Source: Asterochloris sp. CNOR1 (taxonomy: Eukaryota > Chlorophyta > Trebouxiophyceae > Trebouxiales > Trebouxiaceae). Taken from it: a DNA stretch of 64,000 bases. The notes under the pieces were generated by a model. That model had not been told where the DNA came from. It did no database searches and was given only the letters and a program-made list of their open reading frames with translations. The stretch covers positions 1,922,001 to 1,986,000 of the forward strand of contig OZ017758.1 of NCBI GenBank assembly GCA_963969365.1. Reading direction: 5' to 3'. Below, piece after piece: positions 46,001 to 55,309 of the stretch (its first letter is position 1; every line of letters starts with the position of its first letter). A program made the position numbers and the translations under genes.

Positions 46001-49000
46001 TTTGCACCACCTTGCCACATAGCTTATTCTCTCTGCTTGGGGCTGCAGGAGTTGGCTGCGTGGTGCAAGGACTGAACCAGTCTGGACCGCGTCCTGGCCA
46101 GAACTTGCTGCCTGCGTCAGTGCCACCTGTGGCTCACCTCTTGGTGTCCAACCTGGGGTCTGCCGTCAGGTCCTCCCAGCCAATGCCATATGCCAGGGGG
46201 TTGCGCAGCATGCGCACATACAGGTAGGTGTACGACAGCCACAGCGAGGCCTCCTTCACGTTGGTGACCGTTCCTGCAACAGCCATTCCTGATCTAGTGG
46301 AACCCAGCAAGGAAAGTCAGCCAGGGCACAGAGTTGATTCAAGCAGACAGATCTTCCAGCAAGCCTAACTAGTGAAAAGGGCCCAGAAGCAAGCACAGGA
46401 AGAGGGGGAGTCAGTCAGTGGCAGACTCCTGCCACACCACACGCACTGGAAGATCACAGCAGGCTTCTGTGTGCAACACCACGGGGCGTCCCACCAGCAT
46501 GGCCTGTACAAAAGAAGCAATGAGAAAGGCCTAGCAGAGCAGTTGGCGCCCTCTTAGCTGGCAAGTCCGCAGCCGCCAGCACTTGCTCCTGCCACTTCAA
46601 GTGTGCAGATCGGCCCTTGCAGCAGGCTGCCTGCACAGCATGTGACACTTTTTGAGCGATGAACACTTCAAAGCCAGCCCCACCCACCCAGCACAATTTC
46701 GGCATTTAGGTTGTCTACAAGGCCCTTGGTGAACTGGGACTCTATAGGCGTCTGGTGGGTCAGCATGCCCAGGTAGTGCGACAGCTGGGCGTGTTGCGTG
46801 ATGATGATGCCCAGCCCCTCATCTTCAAATTGAGGGCGCCCTGCCCGCCCAAAGATCTGCTGCACGTCCAGCATACCTGCAACAGGAGCACAGGCAGCTT
46901 AGCAGAGCTGGCATGCTGGTGCCAAGGAGTATCTGCTTCCTAAGTCTGCAGATGGCAGCCTTACGTTCAAAGCAGCCGCCTGCAGCAGGGCGATGACAGC
47001 ACATCAATCTTGTGCACACATTAAGTGGTCTTCAGGTCTGGCAGCAGCTCAGTGAAGGAACCCTCCCGTGTCATACACCTATGATCGTGAAATGATGCCT
47101 CCAAGACGCTTTCACAGGTCTTGCAATCTGGTTCCCAGCTGTTCAAATCATCACAAGCATGGCTCAGCCTCCACACCACACTCATGGCTGAACGCAGTGC
47201 GCTGGACGCTGCGAGCCATGGACTCACCCAGCTCTGTGAAGCATCCCTTCTGGGCATCGTACAGCTGGGTGCCCTTGATGATGACCGTGTGGGCCGGCAG
47301 GTTGACACCCCAAGCCAGTGTAGCTGTGCAGCAGAGGACCTTGATCAGTCCATCCCCAAACAGGCGCTCGACCAGATTCCTGTCCGACCGCAGCATGCCA
47401 GCGTGGTGGATGCCCGTGCCAGCTTCGAACAACTCCTGCACCTCCCTGTAGAGGCAGCGTGTTTGTCAATAGTAGGAGCACAGAACAACATCTTTCAGGC
47501 AGGACGCCTTTCTGAGATAGCTCATGCACCCCCCTGCAAGCAAACAGCGCACAATCTTGGTACTGAAATCAGGCGCGCAACATGCCTTGAAAGAGAACTC
47601 TGTGCCGTTTGGAAACCACCCTGTCCACTTCCTGCAGAGGAGAACCTCAGCTACTAAAAGCTGCCTCCACAGTCCAGCAGACCTGCATATGGGCGATCCC
47701 ACACAGCATCAGTTACAGGGTGCGCACAGCAGGGCCAGTCCTCAAGAAATTGGCACACCAATTGCCTGATGCAAGCTGGGAGCTCATGAGCAGTGGGCAA
47801 GCAGATTCATGCAGAGCCTTGTAGGGGGTAGCCCAGCACCAGCAGGCAAGGTGAGCATGCACCTGTTGCGAGACTTTTTGACGTCCTTCTGCAGCAGGCC
47901 GTAGCGCGGGTGCTCCTGGCAGTCAAACAGGGCGCTGTCCCCCTGCAGCTGGGCCTTGGTGGCCAGCATGCGCGCCGTCTTGCCAGTGTCCTTGCGCGAG
48001 TGCACAAACACCATGGCCCGATGCCCCTGCTTCAGGCTCTCAACCACCTGCAGCACACAATGAACCTGCAGCCTGTGTCCTTCATGTGGTGCACTCACGA
48101 AACAGCCTGACGCCCCTGCTTCAGGCTCTCAGTTGCTTGCTGGCTCACAGGAGACCCACCTGTTGATGATGTATGTGGCATTTTGCATTTGGAACAGGCC
48201 TCACGGCAGCAGACATAGCAGCATACAAGGCAGCATAGTCCTGGATCCCAGCACCACATCCCTAAGGCTTTAACCCACCCTGGTGTAGCAAGCATTTCTG
48301 GTGGCCTTGCAGGCCAAGCTTTTCCTGCCAGGCTCTAGTGGCATGACTTGCTAGGCATTACCTCAAGTCCAACAGCAGCTCAGATGTGTGGTGGCAGGCC
48401 AATGGCAAGCCCCTCAACAGTCAGCCCGACATAGAAAATCCTCAGCCTCAGACCCACCAGGTTGTGGCAAGCACGTCCCATGATGGATGCTTGCAGGCAA
48501 TGATGTTCTGTATGTGGGCACGAATCCCCAGCCAACCATCTGCATACCGTCAAGCACACCTTGTTGTAGCAGATATCGTCCATGGTGGCCTTGCACGCCA
48601 TGATGTTTCTGTCTGTGGCCCCGATGAACTCCATGGCCAGGGGCACGGGGCGGTAGGAGGCGTCAAAGTAGAACAGGCCTGCCTCTGAAACCCCCAGGAA
48701 GGCAGCCACGTCCTTGTAGTTGGGCAGGGTGGCTGACAGGCCCACAATGCGGATCATGCTCTGGCTGGCCTCCACCTGCAGCCAAAGAGTGAGAGTGCTT
48801 GATGTGTGACACTGAGGGGCCACTTGAACGGCATGGCTGACAGGATCACGCTGCACATCAGGTTCTCTGACTGGCAAACACCTGCAGTGGGAGGGTGCCA
48901 AAGCTTGCAGCCCGACTCTCGTAGCAAATGTGAGGGTGTAAGAGGAGGTCACACCAGGCAATCATAGAAAGACCTCTGCAGAGAGGAATGCGCAGCTTGT

Positions 49001-52000
49001 GAGGGCTTGCTCTGTGCACTACCCAGCTGAGAGGGCAGGCATTGGTCTCTGGTGCCTCTTGACAGGGGTTGCCCTGTAGCTTGAGCTCAGGCTGCCAACA
49101 GCAGTTCACGTCAATGGGTATGATAGCATGGCAGCAGGCCTGATTGAGGCCAAGTTCAGAAGGTAAGACAAGGCACCATGGGCAGATGAGGTTGATGGAA
49201 GTCAGACCCCACCTGCCGCTGCGTCCTGGCAATGAGCGTCTCGATGACAGGCCCGCGGTCATCATTCAGCAGGTGCACCTCATCAATGATAAGTAAGCGC
49301 ACGGAGGCCGACATGCTGCAGCACATCAAAAAAGCATGATGCTCAGGCATGATGGCCAGTCATGCCAAGGCCGCCTCATTGCAGCACATGAATTGCAGCA
49401 CATGAATCTAAAAAGAGGAGACATCATGATTGGGGCAGAGCTCAGGCCAACATCACTTGTGAGTAGCACTTGCACTTAGGCCGCCACGCTGCAACTATTT
49501 CGGTCCCACATCCTTGTACAAGCACAAAGCCCCAGGTCCTCTGCGAGCCGAGGGTCAAGCGGCCAGCAGCTGCCCCCAAAAAACGTCACTGCTCCTCTGC
49601 ATGGTGAACGCCAGCAAGGCACCAGCCCTGTACAAGCACTGCTGCATACCTGACGTCACCACCCTTGCGCGTGATGACATCCCACTTCTCAGGGGTGGTC
49701 ACAATCATCTGGGTCTCTGCCAGCTCCTTCTTTGTTAGTTGCATGTCCCCAGTGAGCTCCCGCACTGCCAACCCTGCACAGATCGGCTTACTGTGTGAAG
49801 ATGGACGCACTCCCTCAGACACGGACGCTTTGGGGCACGGGCTCACCTTGAGAGATGTGATCCAAGCGCAAACTCCATGGTCAAAGCTAGATGGCAAGTG
49901 TACAAATGGGCAGAGACCTCCCCAGCAGCGTAGGCGCAGACATCATGGCATATTCAGTCATCATGCAGGCCAGCACTGAAAGCCACCAGGCATGCGGGAA
50001 CTGAATCCCCTTAGTGAGCAAAGTTGCCTGAGCAATCCTGCACAAGCTGAATCACACGCACATGTGAGTTGCAAACTGGGGCTGCTGTCTACTTTGGCTG
50101 ACCGATGAAGTACCCCCATGTCAAGGCCATCCTCAAAGGTGACAATCTGGGCTCACCTAAGGGCCCCAACCGCCTCGAAAAGGCGCCTGTGACCTCTGCC
50201 GCTAGCGCCTTCATGGGCGCCACATACACAATCTTGAAGTTCTGCTTCTGGATGACGCCGTGGCTCATGTTGGCCTCTACCTCACGCAGCACTGCCAACA
50301 TGGCAATGTTGGTCTTCCCCGCTCCTGTGGGAGCGCAGACCAGCAAGTTCTCGTTGCTGCAGAAGGCTGCGGGAAAGATGCGACTCTGGATGCGGTTCAG
50401 AGTCCTGCAGGCAGAGCAGCAGATCTCAGGTCTATGTCCTGCAGAAGGCTGCAGGCAAGAGCGGGGTCTGTTAGTGGCTCAGCCAGCGTCTTGCATCATC
50501 ACACATTCTGTTTGTGGCCTGTGGCCAGACGCGGCTCTTTGCAGGTTGCAGACTTTGCAGGTTCTGGATACTCAGAGTAAGGTTCCACTACTGGGATGCA
50601 TGGAAAGGCCTGACATGACAGCGGCCTACTTGTAGCCTGCGAAAGGCAGCTGGGCCCACTCCTCCATGTCCTCAATCTTGACCAGCTCCTCTCCTGGCGG
50701 CGGTGCCCCTGGCTTCACTGCTGGGACCTTTACTTCTTCATACCCTTTGAACGCCCTGTCCAGGGAGCAGTGAACATGTTTCTATATTATCGGTGGCTGC
50801 GTGTCAGTGCAGCAGGCACACCGCCACAAGTAATGATGGTGGCTTGCATCAAGCAGCCTCAACTGGGGATGGGGAAGCAGGCAGATTCTGTGGAGTGCAG
50901 GCATCACTGTTCTGATATCAACCAATAATTTGGGGAAGCTTTTGCTGTGCAGCACCTGGTGGGGCCATGCTCAGTTGCTGGCACATAGCACATCATCATG
51001 CCCCAACAGCGTACCCATGCAGTGCCTTGAAACAAGGCAGGCAGCACCTGTGAAACACAGCAACTGCAACCCTTGATTTCAGGGTGTGACCTTGTGCAGC
51101 ATGTTTGGACTGCAGGAGCAGCACGCAGGCACTGTGATGCTCACTTGCGGGTAGTGCCCTTGGGCAGCGCCCGCTTGGCGCCAGGCTCATCTGCAATCTG
51201 GAACTCCAGGTTGCCAAACACCATGGGCTTGTGGGCAGCAGCGCGCGCAATCTCTGCCTCCACCAACACCTCGAAGCCATTCATGGCCAGCCATTCCAGG
51301 TCAGGGTCGCCCACAGCCTTGCCTGCAAGGCAAGTGTGGCATTAGTCTTGAAGGATCTTGTGAGCAGCACTGGGTGCTCTGCTGCACAAGACGTCATTTG
51401 CAGATTAGCCGGCAGCGATGCGGGGAAGGTAAGCATGCAGGGCATCAGAATCTGTAGAGAGCGCTGCAAAACTTCCATGCTGATGCACACCCTGCTGCGC
51501 AGAGCATTATTGGGCAGGCAGAGGTCTGCAGCTTGTGCCTGCGAGACGCTCTCCACGCAGAATGGACGATTTAGCTGGTGCTGCAGGGCCTGCTGACCAG
51601 AGCAATCATGGACATGTGGCAGGCATACGGATGGCTGATCGGGTGTGGTAGGCAATGCAGGCAAGAGCTGAACATTGCCTTGCCTACAGATTCATGAGCA
51701 GACTTGTGAGAGCAGGAACAGGTCCTGATGGCTGTGCAGGCCCGCTGAGAATGACAGTGCTGAACGCACACTGGTCCCTTTGGCGATGCCCTGCATGTGC
51801 AGCAAGCACTGCACCAGACACCTGCTCACCCCTGGTCCCCTTGCGCTTGTCCCTGCGCTCCAGCCTGTTCAGCAGCTTCTGGCTGCTGCTGGTGACACTG
51901 CACATGGACATGTGCACTTGGGGGTATACTGAAAGCACCAGACTATACGCTGCAATCTGGGACAACCACCCAAGCAAGATACCAGTGCATTAGTCTTAGG

Positions 52001-55000
52001 GGGCACGGTTGAGCAGCAAACCAGCACGCATACCTGACTGTGGTACCATAAGTGGGCATGGCTGGTACATCTGCCGCTTCAGCATTTCTGGCAGCCTGAA
52101 TCTGCTGCCGGAGATTGTCTGCCAAAGCCTTCCTGCAGCAGGATATAGATCTCAAGCAACTCTGGCCTTGAGTCAAGTGCACACTCCACTGGAAGGATCC
52201 TCACAACCCGTGTGCAGCCACATCTTCAGGCACTTTTATGAGCGATATGCCCCAGCGTTCCTGTCCAAATTCACATTGTCCCCATACAGAGTTTCGCATT
52301 GAACATCTGGCTTTCAGTCTCATACTCAAGCAGGCGGCCTTGCATGAGGAGCCAGTAACAGGCTGGGCCTCAAGGGACTGTGCACCTGCTCTGCAGCAAC
52401 TGCTGAGATGCCATCCTTGACAACCCCACAACATAGCACAGGCTGTCGGGACAGGCGATGCCCACCTGCTCTGCAGCAACTGCTGAGATGCCATCCTTGA
52501 CAACCCCACAACATAGCACAGGCGGTCGGGACAGGCGATGCCCACCTGCTCTGCAGCAGCTGCTGGATGGGCTCAAAGCTGGCATCCCCAAAGACGTCAA
52601 ATAGCTCTGCAGCTGCCTCCTCACTGGACTTGCCCGTTAGTAGGACCTGGGCCACTGCCAGCGCCAAGGTGTCGTCTGCCTGGGCCCCAGCTGCTTCAGC
52701 GCCGCTGATGCGGCTGCACCAGTCTTGCAGCCACTTGGCGCCGACCTGCATTGTGCAGGATGCATTTATCTTTCAAGGAGGAAAGGCAATTCACAATGTG
52801 CTGCGCAGCACCTGGCCCAACGAGCCCAGAGCAGCCAGCCCCAAGCCAGCTCAGCGCAGAAATGTTGCAGTGGTCCCTGCTAGCAGGTGATGCATCAGCC
52901 CAGCCAGCGCCTACCTTGGCGCCCTTTGGCTGCTTGGGTGCATACTCAGGGTCTTCCTCCTCCGAGGCCCAGCCAGGTCCATTGCTGGCGCCTGCGGAGT
53001 GGCCTGGAGCGGTGTCTGCAAACAGCTGGCGCAGGTGGTCGGTGGTGGGGTCGTGCCATCCAGGCTGCCTGCACAGCAGCTTGCAGCTGTTAGTTTGCAA
53101 AATGGGTGTTTGTCTGGCAAGTACTGCAGCCTGAGTCAATTCCTTGTTGGTCAGCTGCCTGCTCATCGGAGACATCACAATCATAAGGGATGCCGAGGTT
53201 TGTTATGACAGCTCCCATTGCTGCCAATGTAATGCACATAAGAGATGCCCCTGCACGATGCAGTGTGAGGTGATACGGTTCTGTCCCCCAGCTATTGAAC
53301 AACATGAAGCGCCTCTTGGCAGCCCTAGGCAGCATATCCTTGTCCAGTTGTGTGTCAGATCTGGCCCCGCAAGGCTCAAGTGCAGTTCACAGCAACATGC
53401 TGGTGGCAGGCCAGGCTGATGCCAAGCACACAGGCACAGGGGCCACGAACCTGTCAGCAGAAGCTGTGGCTGAGGCAGTGCCATGCAGCGCCACGCCATC
53501 ACAGAGCGCCAAGACTGCCTCGTTGCTGCTCCTGTCTGAGGGGAAGCACACCTCCAGCTCAGCTCCAAACTCAGAAGGGGCCTCAACCGGAGCAGCCTTG
53601 CTGCCCTTGACAGCTTTCTTGGCATTCTGCTTCTCTGCTGCTGGTGGCACCTGCTGGAAGCCCTGCACACCAGGAGCCAGGGTGGGTGGCAGGCAGCTGT
53701 AGTGCTGTTTGTACTGCAGCTTGAGCATGATTGGTACGTACCAGCACAACTGTTGTCGTGATACATGCAAGCTGCCGCTGCAGCACTCAGAGGCGAATAC
53801 ACGTGTATGTTTTGTGTGCTCACCTTGAGCTTGACAGCTGCGCCAATGGCACCCACAAGAGAGCCCTCATCGAAAGACCCCAGCACCTTCTGCAGTTCCT
53901 CCCTGCAGGGCATGGATGGAGGGCTGATCTTGCTGAGCCGCGCAATGCCAGCATTGAGTCTGTTCTGGCACTCCTGGGGGCTCAACCAAATTGCAGGAAG
54001 TTCCCTGTTGGCGTCTGAATCACTTCAACACCGTACTATCACTTGGCATGACGACTGGACAGCAAGAAGAGGTGCTGAGCATGTCCTGAGCACAGCTGGA
54101 GGCTGCCTGATGAAAACAGCCGTGTGCTCTGTCACCTGTACAATGCCAGCACCATATGAGCCACCGGTTTGGCATTGCAAGCACCGGAACAGCATTGTGC
54201 ATCACCCTGCAGCAGGCCTGTGCTGGACCAGTGCCGGCCGCTGATACCAACCCCTCAAAGGTTGCATGAGAAGACATCAAGATTCACTCACTTATATGGC
54301 GCCAGCACCTTCTGAGCACCTCGCCCCGCCGGCAGGCTCCGTACTGCAGGGGCGTCCTGCAGAGCTTCCCACACGGCAGGCGCCACAGCCTGAACCTCCT
54401 CTGAGGCAGACTCGCCCCCCAGCAGCAGGGCCACCGAGCGCATGAAGCTCTCGTAGGCCTCCTTGGCCGGCCGAGGGGCCTTTGCCCAGCTGCCCAGAAT
54501 GGCTGCTGCCAGCTGCGAGGTGCCGCGTCCTGCAGCCTGCAGGGGAACAGTGCTGCCGTCAGTTGGGTTATGGGGCATTCAGAGTGCTGATGTCAGCTGC
54601 TGTGACTTCAGGGCATGAGGCCTGCCTGCAGCGGCAATGGTGCGTGCTGTTGTCGGCAGCTGAGATCTGGGTTGTGAGGCCTGCGCGAACCTCAGGACTG
54701 TGCACAGAAGAGTGTGAACACTGCAGGGCCTCAGGTCCCTGCAGCTTGTTGTTGTCAGCTGCTGTGATCTTGGGTGTGAGGCCTGCCCGACGCTAGATCT
54801 GAGCATGCTGGATCATGCAGCCTGCGATTCTTTAGAATGAGACATTGGCATACTAGAGGTGGCAGCCATACAGATCCATGCCAGGTGGTGCATGCATGCA
54901 GCACTGTGACACTGGAGCTGACTGGGTGACCTGGTGGGCCTTGCTGCGCTCCTGCTGCTTGAGTTGCAGCAGTTGCCGGCGCTGCACATACTGAGATGCA

Positions 55001-55038
55001 GTGCCTGTTCCCGCCTGTGCATGCTGTGCTCGCAGCAT
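31072..55038 (-). CDS. ASCC3: ASCC3/Slh1-type Ski2-like RNA/DNA helicase with two cassettes
   Basis: Large helicase of the ASC-1/RQT complex, which by family splits stalled ribosomes and assists alkylation repair. Exons resolved at the 5' end: 55038-54931, 54536-54292, 53980-53824, 53662-53451, 53068-52915, 52745-52546, 52132-52034, 51897-51830, 51322-51145, 50755-50630, 50404-50157, 49773-49650, 49315-49213; then about 28 further blocks down to 31951-31745 and 31305-31072. Cassette 1: Walker [13 protein letters not shown] (~50.3 kb), DEVH (49284-49273), [17 protein letters not shown] (~48.7 kb), [24 protein letters not shown] (~46.8 kb), then Sec63-like repeats to ~42.8 kb. Cassette 2: GAPTGSGKT (~41.6 kb), DEIH (~40.79 kb), [58 protein letters not shown] (~37.6 kb). 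A second Sec63 module follows, ending [16 protein letters not shown]-terminal helices ([26 protein letters not shown]) match the family. Both ATPase sites look intact. Confidence 0.93.
31743..31744 (-). other. GC donor splice site (GC-AG intron) in ASCC3
   Basis: The exon 31951-31745 ends with PRFPK (CCCAAG) and the intron begins GCATGT. Joining here to the acceptor at 31305 gives [17 protein letters not shown], matching the human order PRFPK..DEGW. The next GT (31718) is in phase 2 and would produce a stop at the junction. Confidence 0.8.
32330..32720 (-). repeat. Array of decayed copies of an ASCC3 exon 3' end
   Basis: The functional exon (32897 to about 32720, encoding [12 protein letters not shown] at its end) is followed in the intron by blocks that repeat its last ~80 bases with decay: GCCGCCTTCCCGGCACCGCGCACATGGGCCGCAGCAG near 32610, CCTGCCAACACATGCGTCAGCAGCGCCGCAAC near 32495, and GTCAATGCCAAGCATGCCAAGCACGCC near 32352. 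Each is preceded on the plus strand by an AAAGCTC/AAGCTGGG-like motif, also present at the true donor. Spacing is about 110-140 bases. Confidence 0.6.
35170..35635 (-). repeat. Three decayed copies of the ASCC3 exon that starts at 35092
   Basis: The true exon begins CTGCAG then GGAGACAACTGCC and reads [20 protein letters not shown]. Upstream in the same intron, the segment starting at 35229 reads [20 protein letters not shown], that at 35378 reads [20 protein letters not shown], and that at about 35632 reads [16 protein letters not shown] in one frame. All keep part of the acceptor and the first 30-60 bases; none restores the conserved [12 protein letters not shown] that follows in the true exon. 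Confidence 0.75.
48103..48150 (-). repeat. Decayed copy of an ASCC3 exon start
   Basis: On the plus strand, CGCCCCTGCTTCAGGCTCTCAGTTGC at 48111 repeats TGCCCCTGCTTCAGGCTCTCAACCAC at 48022, the 5' end of the exon encoding [20 protein letters not shown]. Translated in the matching frame the copy gives [12 protein letters not shown]. It lies upstream, in transcript terms, of the functional acceptor. Confidence 0.8.
48280..48530 (-). repeat. Two decayed copies of an ASCC3 exon 3' end
   Basis: The exon ending near 48557 encodes [18 protein letters not shown]. Plus-strand bases 48455-48520 (GGTTGTGGCAAGCACGTCCCATGATGGATGCTTGCAGGCAATGATGTT) align with its 3' 60 bases (TTGTTGTAGCAGATATCGTCCATGGTGGCCTTGCACGCCATGATGTT). 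A shorter match (TGGTGTAGCAAGCATTTCTGGTGGCCTTGCAGGCCA) is at 48288-48325. Both are in the following intron. Confidence 0.7.
50425..50465 (-). repeat. Decayed copy of ASCC3 sequence around the first P-loop exon
   Basis: CTGCAGAAGGCTGCAGGCAAGAGCGGG at 50439 repeats CTGCAGAAGGCTGCGGGAAAGATGCGAC at 50358, which encodes [10 protein letters not shown] in the exon 50404-50157. The copy lies in the intron just upstream (in transcript terms) of that exon. Confidence 0.6.
52383..52562 (-). repeat. 80-bp tandem duplication containing an exon end and its donor
   Basis: Units 52383-52462 and 52463-52542 are 80 bases long and differ at one position (CTGTCGGG versus CGGTCGGG). Each begins with CACCTGCTCTGCAGCA, the reverse complement of the exon end plus GT donor at 52546-52544; the third start, at 52543, belongs to the functional ASCC3 exon 52745-52546. 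The array therefore offers three equivalent-looking 5' splice sites. Homology in the third unit extends about 25 bases into the exon. Confidence 0.9.
54585..54800 (-). repeat. Three diverged tandem units in ASCC3 intron 1
   Basis: The motif GTC(A/G)GC(A/T)GCTG(T)GA..T..GG..(G)TGAGGCCTGC recurs at about 54592, 54655 and 54757. The units are unequal (about 60 and 100 bases) and partly interrupted by CAGGGC(C)TCAGG sequence. The units fall in the intron between the first two ASCC3 exons. Confidence 0.6.
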
Positions 55039-55309
55039 GCCAGTCAGCCGAGGTACCTGTTCAAGGTGGACAGCAAGGCTAGGATTTAGCTCATGTGCAA
55101 CAAGCTGTCCTTCATATCACAGGGGCAACTGTTGCTTGCTGGCATCACAAATGATCAGAGCAGAGGCCTACTTGATCTGGATCTCCATGAGAAGCCATTA
55201 TGGCGGGCCTGCTGCTGTGATGTCTACAAATGTGCCATGCTGTGATGTTGCCTGACCTGTGGTCACCACAGCTGTGGGCCGTTTCTTGCTAGCATATGTC
55301 GAGGTCTAG
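55039..55309. promoter_or_regulatory. Divergent promoter between ASCC3 and HemW
   Basis: Only 271 bases lie between the ASCC3 start codon (minus strand) and the HemW start codon (plus strand), so both promoters and both 5' leaders must fit here. No TATA box or other core element was recognised. Confidence 0.6.

Noticed and set aside
53203-53985. Minus-strand open frame of 260 codons taken as one coding block
   Set aside because: Only its first ~52 codons (ASCC3 exon 53980-53824) are coding in this frame; the rest crosses a clear GTGAGC donor and carries low-complexity intron sequence.
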